Assembly (NCBI GenBank): GCA_020853795.1
Contig: JADYYF010000117.1
Coordinates: 1 to 34,740 of the forward strand
Origin: Candidatus Zixiibacteriota bacterium
Lineage (GTDB): Bacteria > Zixibacteria > MSB-5A5 > CAIYYT01
Direction: 5' to 3'
DNA: 34,740 nt
Shown piece after piece: positions 22,960 to 31,765 of this stretch. Below the pieces are notes generated by a model, which was given only the letters and a program-made list of their open reading frames with translations, searched no databases and was not told where the DNA came from. The translations under genes and the position numbers were made by a program. Numbering within the stretch: the first letter of the stretch is position 1; every line of letters starts with the position of its first letter.

Positions 22960-25443
22960 ATGAAGATCAAACTCAACATCATGAGCAAGGTGGTGCTCAT
23001 CACCAGCGCGATGCTGATCGCTGTGATCGCGATTTTCGTCGCTATTTCCAGTTACCAAAGCAAGGAGCAACTCACCACAGCGGCTAAATCGGATCTGGCG
23101 CATCTGACCGCGACGGCGCGAGCGATGTGCGAATTACAGTCGCAGAACGTCAGTAACAAGGTGCGCGGCGACCTCGGCCTGGCCCGACTGGCCTTCGACG
23201 CCCTCAGCAACAACCATGTCGTCCTGGAAAACGGACGGTTGATTGCCGGCGGCCGTGAACTCAACGGCGACACCAAGTTCGTCGACGAGATCACCGAGCG
23301 CACCGGTTCGTTCTGCACGATTTTCATGCGGCAGGGCGACCGGGCCATCCGGATTGCCACCAGCGTCAAGAACAAGGAAGGCAAACGGGCAGTTGGCACC
23401 GAGTTGTCACAGCAGGTATATGATGAGGTCTTCCGCAACGGCCGCGCCTTCTACGGCCGGGCGGTCGTGGTTGACGATTGGTACGTGACCGCCTATGAAC
23501 CGATCCGCGACGCGCGCGGCCAGGTGATCGGCTCGCTATTCTGCGGCAGCAAGGAACAGTCGGAACTCCTGCGCTCGGCCATCCTGGGACAGAAAGTCGG
23601 TACGACCGGTTATATCTATGCCATCGATATGACCGGCACACTGCGGATTCATCCAGCCAAAGAGGGCGCGAACATAAACAACTACGACTTCATCAAAGAA
23701 ATGATCGACAAGGCACCGAAGCTGGGAACCGGCGAAATCGGTTGGATCGTTTATCCGTGGATCAACAAGGAATTGGGCGAAACCAAGGCGCGCGACAAGA
23801 TCGTGGCCTACGCTTACTTCAAGGATTGGGACTGGATCATCGGCGTCGGGAGCTACCTCGACGAATTCACCGCACCGATCAGCGCGGCACGTAACATCTT
23901 GTTCCTGGTCGGCTTCATTATGATCATCGGATCCCTGGCCTTGACCTATCCGTTCGGCCGCTCGATCAGCCGTCCGATCAAACAGGTCGCGGCGGCAGCC
24001 GAGCAGGTCTCCCAGGGTGACATTGACTTCAGACTGGACGTCAAGTCGCAGGACGAAATCGGCGTTCTGGCACATTCGTTTGAACAACTGACAGACTATA
24101 TCAAGTACATGGCCACCGCGGCGCAGAATATCTCCCGAAACAACTTGACGGTCGAGGTGGAACCCCGTTCGGGCAAAGATGTCCTTGGTCATTCATTCCA
24201 GCAGATGGTGACGAATCTGAGAGCCATGATCAAGGAACTGACCGATAATGCGATGCAACTGGTGAGCGCCGCTTCCGAGATCGCCTCGTCGTCAGAGCAG
24301 ATGTCACGTGGTGCGCAGCAGCAGACCGATCAGACCAGCCAGGTGTCGAGCGCGGTTGAGGAGATGACCGCGACAATCGTCGAAACTTCGAAGAATGCAG
24401 GTGAAGCGTCAAACATGGCTCAGCAAGCCGCCGGCGCAGCGCATGAAGGATCGGCTGTTGTCGGCCGCTCGATCGAAGGAATGAATCGCATTGCGAACGT
24501 CGTCCAGCAATCGGCAAAGACGATCCAGGATCTGGCGCAGTCGTCCGACAAAATCGGCGAGATCATCGGCGTGATCGACGATATCGCCGACCAGACCAAC
24601 CTGCTGGCTCTCAACGCGGCAATTGAGGCCGCTCGTGCCGGCGACCAGGGACGCGGTTTTGCCGTCGTCGCCGACGAAGTGCGCAAATTGGCCGAGCGCA
24701 CCAGCACCGCGACCCGCGAAATCACCGACATGATCAAAGGAATCCAGAAAGACACCGAGGGCGCCGTCGCGTCGATGCAGCAGGGCATCAAGGAAGTCGA
24801 TGCCGGCCGCGAGTTGACGGACAAAGCCGGCGAAAGTCTGACGCAGATTCTTGGCCACGCCCAGCGAGTGCAGGACATGATCCAGCAGATTGCCTCCGCC
24901 AGCACCGAACAGTCAGCCGCCAGTGAGCAGATCGCCCGCAATGTGGAGGCGATCGCCAAAGTAACCAAGGAGAATGCTACCGGTGTTGAGCAGGCTGCCG
25001 CGGCGGCGGAACAACTCAGTCGACAGGCGGAAGGGCTCAACCAGATGGTGAGTCGCTTCAAACTGACCGGCGGAAACACCACCGTGGTCGCGCTGGCGAA
25101 ATCTGATCACCTCGCTTACATGGACAACCTGCGCAAGACCATCGACGGCGTTCTGTCGCCCGCCTCATGGAAAGGCACCGACGATCACTCGTGTCGTTTC
25201 GGGCGGTGGTACTACTCGGGTGAAGTTGCCGAGTTTGCCAGCCTGCCGGAATTCCAAGCGATCGCCGAACCGCATCATCGCGTTCACGAGTTTGGCAATC
25301 AGGCCGTCGCCGCTCTGAGAAACGGCGACAAGGTTCGATGCAAGGATGCCTATGACAAAGCATATGCGGCGTCACGGGAAGTCATCCAAAGCGTCGAACG
25401 CTTGTTGAACCGCATTGGCACACACATAATGTCTTCGAAGTAA
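22960..25443 (+). CDS. mcp: Methyl-accepting chemotaxis protein with Cache sensor and C-terminal zinc-binding CZB domain
   Basis: The 827-residue product has TM1 (about 8-31), a large periplasmic Cache-type sensor (32-310; GSFCTIFMRQGDRAIRIATS, then the second module GTTGYIYAIDMTGTLRIHPA and WDWIIGVGSYLDEF) of the Cache3-Cache2 kind, TM2 (about 312-333), HAMP (335-390), and a signalling domain (about 420-690) with the tip [20 protein letters not shown] nearly identical to the MCP at 20304. Residues 710-800 form a CZB domain: HLAYM, CRFGRW with Cys745, and HHRVH are the zinc-binding His/Cys set. In other bacteria CZB domains sense zinc or HOCl-type oxidants through the Cys-Zn site. The ATG has AGAGGG four bases upstream. 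Confidence 0.95.
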   Translation: MKIKLNIMSKVVLITSAMLIAVIAIFVAISSYQSKEQLTTAAKSDLAHLTATARAMCELQSQNVSNKVRGDLGLARLAFDALSNNHVVLENGRLIAGGRELNGDTKFVDEITERTGSFCTIFMRQGDRAIRIATSVKNKEGKRAVGTELSQQVYDEVFRNGRAFYGRAVVVDDWYVTAYEPIRDARGQVIGSLFCGSKEQSELLRSAILGQKVGTTGYIYAIDMTGTLRIHPAKEGANINNYDFIKEMIDKAPKLGTGEIGWIVYPWINKELGETKARDKIVAYAYFKDWDWIIGVGSYLDEFTAPISAARNILFLVGFIMIIGSLALTYPFGRSISRPIKQVAAAAEQVSQGDIDFRLDVKSQDEIGVLAHSFEQLTDYIKYMATAAQNISRNNLTVEVEPRSGKDVLGHSFQQMVTNLRAMIKELTDNAMQLVSAASEIASSSEQMSRGAQQQTDQTSQVSSAVEEMTATIVETSKNAGEASNMAQQAAGAAHEGSAVVGRSIEGMNRIANVVQQSAKTIQDLAQSSDKIGEIIGVIDDIADQTNLLALNAAIEAARAGDQGRGFAVVADEVRKLAERTSTATREITDMIKGIQKDTEGAVASMQQGIKEVDAGRELTDKAGESLTQILGHAQRVQDMIQQIASASTEQSAASEQIARNVEAIAKVTKENATGVEQAAAAAEQLSRQAEGLNQMVSRFKLTGGNTTVVALAKSDHLAYMDNLRKTIDGVLSPASWKGTDDHSCRFGRWYYSGEVAEFASLPEFQAIAEPHHRVHEFGNQAVAALRNGDKVRCKDAYDKAYAASREVIQSVERLLNRIGTHIMSSK

Positions 25444-25454
25444 CGGGCAACACC

Positions 25455-25486
25455 GACCGGGATGGGTTCAGATACTCGTCCCGGTC
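25455..25486 (+). terminator. Long hairpin after the chemotaxis cluster
   Basis: GACCGGGA pairs with TCCCGGTC; a T-G wobble and GGGT/ACTC extend the helix to 13 bp around a TCAGAT loop. It starts 12 bases after the MCP stop. There is no U-run, so it may be a Rho-assisted terminator or an mRNA-stabilising end. Confidence 0.4.
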
Positions 25487-25546
25487 CGGCGATTCGCCCG
25501 CATCAGTCCCAGCAACCTTTGTCGTAACTATTGCCCGCCAAGAGCG

Positions 25547-25552
25547 TATTAT
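25547..25552 (+). promoter_or_regulatory. -10-like box directly before the ABC-2 ATPase gene
   Basis: TATTAT ends six bases before the ATG at 25559, and there is no Shine-Dalgarno sequence. This spacing would place the transcription start on the start codon. The -35 region is weak. Confidence 0.35.
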
Positions 25553-25558
25553 TCAACC

Positions 25559-26449
25559 ATGATCTCCGTGGAGGGAGTGACCAAGCGCTTCGGCACACTG
25601 ACCGCCGTCGATAGCGTTTCCTTTGAGATTCGCTCCGGCGAGATTTTCGGCTTGCTAGGCCCCAACGGCGCGGGCAAATCAACGACGATCAACATGATGG
25701 TTGGCGCCCTGAACCCCGATAGCGGGCGAATCAGGTACGATGGCACCCTTGATCCAGCGCGGCCGTCAGCGCGGCGCAAGCTCGGTAACGCCCCGCAGGC
25801 TCTGGCAATCTATGACGAATTGACGGCCGAGGAGAATCTCTCCTTCTTTGGCCGCCTCTACGGTCTGCACGGCGGGCACCTGAAGGAGCGGGTCAATTAT
25901 GCGCTCGACGTTGCCGGCTTGGCCGACCGCCGCAAGGACCTGGTCGCCAAGTATTCCGGCGGCATGAAACGGCGCCTCAACCTCGCCTGTGCCCTTGTTC
26001 ATGAACCGCAAGTGCTTTTCTTCGACGAACCGACCGTTGGCGTCGATCCGCAGTCGCGCAATCTGATCTTCGAAAAAATCGAGTCGCTGCGCAGCGATGG
26101 CAAGACCGTGATCTACACCACGCACTACATGGAAGAAGCGCAGCGGCTTTGTGATCGCGTGGCGATCATCGACCATGGCCGCATCCTTGATCTCGACACG
26201 GTCAAGCAGCTGATTGACAAGCATGGCGGCAGTGCGGTAGTGATCGCCGAGCTTGAAGCGCGGCCCGACGCAGCGGTAACGCTGCCCGGGGTCCTTGAGG
26301 GATTGGAACTGCGGTTTGAATCCCATCAACCTTTCGCGGATATCGCCGCACTGAATAGCCGCGGCATTTCCTTTCGGACGCTGCACGTGCAGCGCCCCGA
26401 CCTGGAGAGCGTCTTCTTGAATTTGACCGGCCGGAGGTTGCGCGACTGA
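25559..26449 (+). CDS. ABC-2-type exporter ATPase
   Basis: The 296-residue product is a DrrA/CcmA-type ABC ATPase: Walker A GPNGAGKST (about 36-44), Q-loop PQALAIYDELTAEENL, signature YSGGMKRRLNLACAL, Walker B VLFFDEPTVGVDP, and TTHYMEEAQRLCDRV with the switch His. Its C-terminal 70 residues are the usual extension of this subfamily, ending VFLNLTGRRLRD. The stop overlaps the permease start in TGATG, so the two are translationally coupled and form one exporter of unknown substrate. There is no ribosome-binding site before the ATG. Confidence 0.93.
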   Translation: MISVEGVTKRFGTLTAVDSVSFEIRSGEIFGLLGPNGAGKSTTINMMVGALNPDSGRIRYDGTLDPARPSARRKLGNAPQALAIYDELTAEENLSFFGRLYGLHGGHLKERVNYALDVAGLADRRKDLVAKYSGGMKRRLNLACALVHEPQVLFFDEPTVGVDPQSRNLIFEKIESLRSDGKTVIYTTHYMEEAQRLCDRVAIIDHGRILDLDTVKQLIDKHGGSAVVIAELEARPDAAVTLPGVLEGLELRFESHQPFADIAALNSRGISFRTLHVQRPDLESVFLNLTGRRLRD

Positions 26450-27738
26450 TGCGGGCGATCTTCACACTTGCCTTAAAGGACTTGCGGCTGCTGGTGCGCG
26501 ACAAGCTCGGGCTGTTTTGGGTGATTGCGTTTCCGCTATTGATGGCTCTCTTCTTCGGCTCGATCTTCGGCGGCAGCGGCGGCGGCGCCCGCAGCATGCG
26601 GATTGCCACCATCACCGATACGACTTCGCCCCTCGCCCAGCAGTTCTACACGCAACTGGCGAAGGCTGAGGTGCTCGAGCTCGTGCCGCTGCCACGGGAC
26701 TCGGCCGCCATGCTCGTGCGGCGCGGGGAGATCGTCGCCTTCGTCGAATTTCGTTCCCGCGCTGCCAGTGTCTTTCAGATGTTCGGTGACGACTCGGCGG
26801 GAATTGACGTCGGCATCGATCCGAAGCGGAAAGCCGAGGCCGGCTATCTCAACGGACTGATCAACCAAGCCTACTTCACGATGCTGCAGTCGGCGATGTC
26901 CGACACTCACGGTTGGCGCGAGAACCTGCAGCGCGGCCTGGGTTCGCTCGATACCGCGACCGGCTTAAGCTCTCTTGATCGCGGACTGTTTCGCCGCTTG
27001 TTCAGCAGCCTCGACGTTTTCCTCAGCAATCTCGACAGCGTCAACCGCACCGATTCCACCAGCGATTCGACACGCAGCGTCGGCGGTTTCGGCGGCGTGA
27101 ACGTCAAGTTCACCGACGTCTCGGTGAATCGTGTCGGTCCGCGCAGCTCGTTTGAGATCACATTCCCGCAATCGCTGCAATGGGCGCTGATCGGAACGGC
27201 GGCGGCGTTTGGGCTGTCGATTGTTATCGAGCGGACGCGCGGCACCTTTTTGCGTTTGCGACTGGCACCGATCTCACGGGCGCACATCCTTGCCGGCAAG
27301 GGGCTGGCTTGCTTCCTCGCCAGCTTCACGGTTTGCGTCCTGCTGATGGTGATCGGCGTATTGATCTTCAAGGTCCAGGTGGTTGCACCACTGGGACTGC
27401 TTGTGGCGATCGCCAGCTCGGCGTTCTGCTTCGTCGGTCTGATGATGCTGATGAGCGTCCTCGGCAAGACTGAAGCCTCTGTCTCCGGTGCCGGCTGGGC
27501 GATGTTCCTGGTCTTCTCGATGATCGGCGGCGGAATGGTGCCGTTGATGATGATGCCGCGCTGGATGGCCGCCATCGCCAACTTCAGCCCCGTCAAGTGG
27601 AGCGTGCTTGCCACCGAGGGAGCGATCTGGCGCGGTTTCAGTGCTGCTGAGATGCTGCCGCCGGTAGCGGTGCTTTGCGGCATTGGGGTCGCCGGATATC
27701 TCTTCGGCGTGTGGATCCTGCGGCGCGCTGACGGGTAG
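26449..27738 (+). CDS. ABC-2-type exporter permease
   Basis: The 429-residue inner-membrane protein has one N-terminal membrane helix (FWVIAFPLLMALFFGSIFGG, about 24-43), a large extracytoplasmic loop (about 50-240), and five C-terminal helices (about 245-425), including the conserved ERTRGTFLRLRLAPISRAHILAGK coupling segment. This is the ABC2_membrane_3 layout. The partner ATPase is encoded immediately upstream. Such pairs export drugs, lipids or polysaccharides; nothing here fixes the substrate. Its stop lies only 11 bases from the convergent MsbA-like gene, with no visible terminator between. Confidence 0.92.
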   Translation: MRAIFTLALKDLRLLVRDKLGLFWVIAFPLLMALFFGSIFGGSGGGARSMRIATITDTTSPLAQQFYTQLAKAEVLELVPLPRDSAAMLVRRGEIVAFVEFRSRAASVFQMFGDDSAGIDVGIDPKRKAEAGYLNGLINQAYFTMLQSAMSDTHGWRENLQRGLGSLDTATGLSSLDRGLFRRLFSSLDVFLSNLDSVNRTDSTSDSTRSVGGFGGVNVKFTDVSVNRVGPRSSFEITFPQSLQWALIGTAAAFGLSIVIERTRGTFLRLRLAPISRAHILAGKGLACFLASFTVCVLLMVIGVLIFKVQVVAPLGLLVAIASSAFCFVGLMMLMSVLGKTEASVSGAGWAMFLVFSMIGGGMVPLMMMPRWMAAIANFSPVKWSVLATEGAIWRGFSAAEMLPPVAVLCGIGVAGYLFGVWILRRADG

Positions 27739-27749
27739 CGCCGATCGTG

Positions 27750-29513
27750 TCAACTTAAGCCAACGAATTGCTTCTCGGCCAACTCGCGATAGATCGACGA
27801 GCGCGTCAATAATTCGGTGTGTGTACCCTCGTCAACAATCGCGCCGTTTTTCACAGTGATGATGCGATCTGCTCGCTGAACCGTTGCCAATCGGTGCGCG
27901 ACGATAATGGCAGTCTTGTTCACGAGAATCCTTTCGAGGGCGTCCTGAATCAGATGTTCGGATATCGAGTCGAGAGCGGAGGTGGCTTCGTCGAGAATCA
28001 GCACGGCCGGATCGCGGATCACGGCGCGCGCCAGACACAGGCGCTGTTTCTCGCCGCCGGACAAAGTCACGCCGCGTTCGCCGACTACAGTGTCATAGCC
28101 GCCGGGCAGGCCGCTGATGAAATCGTGCACATTGGCCACCTTGGCCGCGGCAATAACCTCATCGCGGGTAGCTCCCGGCTTGCCATAGGCGATGTTTTCC
28201 AAAATGGTGGTGTTGAACAGCAGGGGATCTTGATCGACCAGGGCGACGCACGCGCGCAGCGAGCGAAACGAGAGCTGGCGCAAATCAACACCGTCAAGCA
28301 TGACCGTCCCGGATTGCGGATCGTAGAAACGCATAACGAGGTTGATAATCGTGCTCTTGCCGCCGCCCGAAGGCCCGACAATGGCCAGCTTCTCCTTGGC
28401 CGCGATCTTCAGATTGAAATCCTCGAGGCGAAAACCCTGCCCGTCGTAGGCAAATGACACGCGGTCAAACCTGACTTCACCGCGCGGCGAAGTCAGCGTC
28501 AGGGACTGCGGCGCCTCCACGATCTCGATCGGCTGGTCGAGATACTCGAAAACGCGATCGACGGACGCCATGATGCTCTGGATGTCGACGCGCGCTGACG
28601 CCAGGATCTGAATCGGATTCATCATCCACGCCATCAAGAAGAAGAAGGCGATCAGCCGCCCCAAAGTCATCTGGCCGATGACGATAAAATAGGAACCGAT
28701 ACTCAACACAACGATTACGCCCATGAAGCTCAGGATCATGATCGCTGTCCGCGAAATCGACTGCGTCACGGTAAAGCGGACGATCACGCGCTTGAGGCGT
28801 TCGAGGATTCCCGACATACGGCCCAGTTCATCCTGCTCGCGGCCAAACGCTTTGATCGTCTTGACCCCGACCAGGCTCTCCTGGACCCGCGCGGACAACT
28901 CGGCGGTGGTTTCCTGGAATTGCCGCGAAACCTTGTTCATCAACAATCCGAAGCGATGGGTGAGATACCAGGTCAAGGGAATCGGCGCGAGCGCCAGAAG
29001 CGTCAGGAGCCAGTTGGTGTATAGCAGATAACTCAGGATGGCGAGCAGGAACATCAGGTTCGCCAGCGCGCTGACCAGCACGTTGGCGAAGACGTCCTGG
29101 ATGCGGCTGACGTCCGACATCATGCGCGACAAGATTTCTCCAACCTGATGCTTCTGATAGAATCGCAGCGGCAAGTATTCGAGCCGTTCAAACAACTCGG
29201 CGCGCAGATCGACAACGATGCTGCTGCCGACGCGCGCGCCGAGGTAGTCACGGGCCCAGCTCATGAAGAAGACGATGGCATAGACCCCGATAACGACGGC
29301 CCCGAACCACACAGCGCTGTGCCAGTAACCCGGCTCGCCTTTGTGCGCGATCATCTCGGGAATGCCCACATCAATGAGATATTGCAGCGCCGCCGGAAGC
29401 GCCAACTGCAGCACGCCGGTAGCCGCGGTGGCCAGAAGTGTTGCCAGTTCCAGCTTCCAGTAGGGGCGCAAATAGCCCCATAGCCGTTTCGCCCGCGGCG
29501 TCAGTATCGCCAT
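27750..29513 (-). CDS. ABC exporter with fused membrane and ATPase domains (MsbA/LmrA-like)
   Basis: The 587-residue half-transporter should function as a dimer. Residues of about 18-310 form the six-helix type I exporter domain (coupling motifs LFERLEYLPLRFYQKHQVGEI and QESLVGVKTIKAFGRE). The ATPase domain (335-587) has an A-loop Tyr in VSFAYDGQ, Walker A GPSGGGKST, Q-loop DQDPLLFN, signature LSGGEKQRLCLARA, Walker B VLILDEATSALD and switch His in IIVAHRLATV. Substrates of this family include lipid A, other lipids and drugs; the particular one is unknown. A good promoter lies about 107 bases upstream of the start (29627-29655). The ATG has no clear ribosome-binding site. Confidence 0.95.
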   Translation of the reverse strand: MAILTPRAKRLWGYLRPYWKLELATLLATAATGVLQLALPAALQYLIDVGIPEMIAHKGEPGYWHSAVWFGAVVIGVYAIVFFMSWARDYLGARVGSSIVVDLRAELFERLEYLPLRFYQKHQVGEILSRMMSDVSRIQDVFANVLVSALANLMFLLAILSYLLYTNWLLTLLALAPIPLTWYLTHRFGLLMNKVSRQFQETTAELSARVQESLVGVKTIKAFGREQDELGRMSGILERLKRVIVRFTVTQSISRTAIMILSFMGVIVVLSIGSYFIVIGQMTLGRLIAFFFLMAWMMNPIQILASARVDIQSIMASVDRVFEYLDQPIEIVEAPQSLTLTSPRGEVRFDRVSFAYDGQGFRLEDFNLKIAAKEKLAIVGPSGGGKSTIINLVMRFYDPQSGTVMLDGVDLRQLSFRSLRACVALVDQDPLLFNTTILENIAYGKPGATRDEVIAAAKVANVHDFISGLPGGYDTVVGERGVTLSGGEKQRLCLARAVIRDPAVLILDEATSALDSISEHLIQDALERILVNKTAIIVAHRLATVQRADRIITVKNGAIVDEGTHTELLTRSSIYRELAEKQFVGLS

Positions 29514-29626
29514 GGAGCCAATTTCAGAAAAATGGGCAAAGAATACAGCGAAAAGAATTCGAGGCTGGACAATGTAGACTGCATCAATGATCGAACCTTG
29601 ACAAACCGATCAACAATTCGGTCAAA

Positions 29627-29655
29627 TGAATACTAACTAAGGGGGATTTTGTCAA
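29627..29655 (-). promoter_or_regulatory. Sigma-70-type promoter of the MsbA-like exporter
   Basis: On the minus strand TTGACA (29655-29650), exactly 17 bases, TATTCA (29632-29627). A dyad ACCGA/TCGGT at 29605-29622 falls around the predicted start site and could be an operator. Confidence 0.7.
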
Positions 29656-29739
29656 GCGGGTAATGTCGTCACCCCAGGGGTGCTCGCGCAAGCATTTGCG
29701 CCGCCAGTGGTCTCAGCGGAGACACGGATGTCATTGCGA

Positions 29740-30108
29740 TCACTTTGCGTTATGATCGGTCTGCATAACGCCGCCGATGTTTCCTTCGGTGTCCTTGAAG
29801 TACGCCAGCCAGCCGACACCGGAGATCGGCATCTTGGGTACCACGATCGTCCCGCCGTGCTTCTCGATGCTCGCGATGGAGGCATCGATGTTGTTGACTG
29901 CAATCGTGTTGTAGACATTCCCCTGGGGATCGCGTCGGCGCATCATACCGCCATCGATCCCCGGTTCGGTTGAATCGCCGGTGGTTATCAGCCAATATTC
30001 GACCGGGCCTTCCCACTTCTGAAATCTCCAGTCGAAAACTTCGCGATAGAATTTGCCGGCCCGATCCGGGTCGTCGACATGGATTTCGAAATGCACTACA
30101 CGCGGCAT
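29740..30108 (-). CDS. VOC-superfamily (glyoxalase-like) protein
   Basis: The 122-residue product has the two beta-alpha-beta-beta-beta modules of the vicinal oxygen chelate fold: VVHFEIHVDDPDRAGKFYREVFDWRFQKW at the start and YNTIAVNNIDASIASIEKHGGTIVVPK, then GWLAYFKDTEGNIGGVMQ. Such stand-alone VOC proteins include dioxygenase-like, lyase-like and antibiotic-binding members, and their specific roles cannot be predicted from the fold. Candidate metal ligands are His6 and the Glu in KDTEGN. A strong AAGGAGG site lies upstream of the ATG at 30108. The next minus-strand gene upstream is 129 bases away. Confidence 0.9.
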   Translation of the reverse strand: MPRVVHFEIHVDDPDRAGKFYREVFDWRFQKWEGPVEYWLITTGDSTEPGIDGGMMRRRDPQGNVYNTIAVNNIDASIASIEKHGGTIVVPKMPISGVGWLAYFKDTEGNIGGVMQTDHNAK

Positions 30109-30237
30109 GATTCCTCCTTAGACAGATATGTCAGAGTCCAGCAGTTTTGTTATTGGAGGAAATACGGATGACGCGTCGGATTGTTCGTCGCAAAGTCGTG
30201 CAGTTCGCCCCAATGTGACTCAGCTCTTCTGTCGGCG

Positions 30238-30594
30238 CTATGCCTGGAGATGCGCCTTGGCCTCGGGGTTGAACAAAACCCAGAAAGCATAGATGCCGAG
30301 TGCCGTGCCGAATGGTGGGCTGATGACATTGATCACAGCCATGATGATCACCACGATCCGCGCCCACTGCCGCTTCTGCAGTAGGCCCCAGCCGCCGATC
30401 AACTCCGGGATGCCGGTCATGATCGAGAAGCAACTGGCGACAATCCCGATGATGGTCAGGATGGCAAAGGCTTCGTCACTGCCGGCCAAGATCCCGCCGC
30501 CCAGGAACAGAGCGAACAAGAAGAGCCCGAAACACAGGGAGATTATCCCCCAGATCACAAAGAGAATCCCTAACAAACGAATATGATGTTCCAC
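30238..30594 (-). CDS. Small four-helix membrane protein of unknown function
   Basis: The 118-residue product is almost entirely hydrophobic, with four predicted membrane segments (about 7-36 as the first, long and Gly/Phe/Leu-rich, then 42-66, 76-93, 95-111) and a short C-terminal tail NPEAKAHLQA. GGWGLLQKRQWARIVVIIMAVINV is a pattern common to small uncharacterised integral membrane proteins in many bacteria. No catalytic residue is evident. The start is a GTG at 30594 with GGAG eight bases upstream. It lies divergently from the exported protein at 30807. Confidence 0.8.
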   Translation of the reverse strand: MEHHIRLLGILFVIWGIISLCFGLFLFALFLGGGILAGSDEAFAILTIIGIVASCFSIMTGIPELIGGWGLLQKRQWARIVVIIMAVINVISPPFGTALGIYAFWVLFNPEAKAHLQA

Positions 30595-30806
30595 TGTGCC
30601 ACTCCGCTCACGATAAGTTCCCTATCATTTGTTGAAGACGAAATATCGGCGACGAAGTTGCGCAAAGCAAGTCTGTGCTTGCCGAATCGAATGTCGAGTG
30701 TATCATTAGAGGAATCAATATCCACGAGTTTGTAAGTGGCTGGGAGAATACCGCCGAGTTGCCGGCCCGGCCCGACCGTGCCGGTCGGCACACGATGGAG
30801 CGAAGC

Positions 30807-31700
30807 ATGAAATCAATCATAACTGCAATGATATTGGCGCTGCTGGCGTCGGGAGTAACCATGGGTTCTGATTCGTCGAAACCGCTGTCGGCCGCTGAAC
30901 AATTGGCTGCCACCGAACGCCTGTTCGCCGCGACTTCAGTCGATTCCGGCATGACGGTGGCGTTCCTGAGATTCTTGAATGACGAAGCGGTCGTTTTTCG
31001 GCCGGGACCGATCAGCGGCAGACGCTGGTACAGTGACCGCTCCAATACCACCGCTTATCTGAACTGGCAGCCGGAGTTCATCGAAATTGCCTCTTCCGGC
31101 GATTTGGGCTATTCCACCGGGCCGTGGGAATACCGATCGAGTCGCACTGACACGACCTCCTATTACGGCCATTTTGTCTCAATCTGGCAGCGCCAAGCAG
31201 ACGGCAAATACCAAGTCTTGGCCGATCTTGGTATCGATCACGATGCGATTGCCCGGCAGTTGGGGGCCACCCCGCTTCAACTGTCGACGCTGTCAAGCCC
31301 GGTGAAGGCCGTGGCCGATAGTCACGATACCCTGATTGCCGGCCTGAAAGCTGTGGAGAAGGCGTTTTCTGATGCAACTGCGAAGAGCTCGCTGGCCAAA
31401 GGCCTGGCGATTTTTGGCGACGAGAACATCCGTCTATATCGCCCCGGAGGATTCCCACTGGTTGGCCGCAAGGGGCTCGAATCGCTGCCGGAAGCGGGTA
31501 AGAGCAGAATGCAGGTTGACACCCGCTTCGCGGACGTTTCCGCGAACGGCGATCTGGGTTACACCTACGGTTTCGTCACGCTCTGGCCGGTCGATGCCGA
31601 TCTGACTTCCGGCGCCGTGCATAGCTACTTGCGCGTCTGGAAGAAGAACCCGGGCGGCGAGTGGAAAATCGCGCTCGATATTGCCTTGCCGATGAAGTAG
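30807..31700 (+). CDS. Exported protein with two NTF2-like (SnoaL/DUF4440-type) domains
   Basis: From the ATG at 30807 (GGAG six bases upstream) the product is 297 residues with a signal peptide (MKSIITAMILALLASGVTMG). Two related halves follow. The first (about 30-160) reads AAEQLAATERLFAATSVDSG, FLNDEAVVFRPGP, GDLGYSTGPWEYR, GHFVSIWQRQADGKYQVLADLG. The second (about 180-297) has KAVEKAFSDATAKSS, FGDENIRLYRPGGFPLVG, NGDLGYTYGFVTLW, SYLRVWKKNPGGEWKIALDI. Each matches the cone-shaped NTF2-like fold of DUF4440/SnoaL-like proteins. They usually bind or convert small molecules in a central pocket; here no function can be assigned. An earlier in-frame start at 30675 has no ribosome-binding site and would bury the signal peptide. 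Confidence 0.82.
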   Translation: MKSIITAMILALLASGVTMGSDSSKPLSAAEQLAATERLFAATSVDSGMTVAFLRFLNDEAVVFRPGPISGRRWYSDRSNTTAYLNWQPEFIEIASSGDLGYSTGPWEYRSSRTDTTSYYGHFVSIWQRQADGKYQVLADLGIDHDAIARQLGATPLQLSTLSSPVKAVADSHDTLIAGLKAVEKAFSDATAKSSLAKGLAIFGDENIRLYRPGGFPLVGRKGLESLPEAGKSRMQVDTRFADVSANGDLGYTYGFVTLWPVDADLTSGAVHSYLRVWKKNPGGEWKIALDIALPMK

Positions 31701-31765
31701 CCGCCGACAAATCTCAACCGTACTTGGAAACTTTTTAGCGTCGATCGCGTTTCAAGCTAAATACT

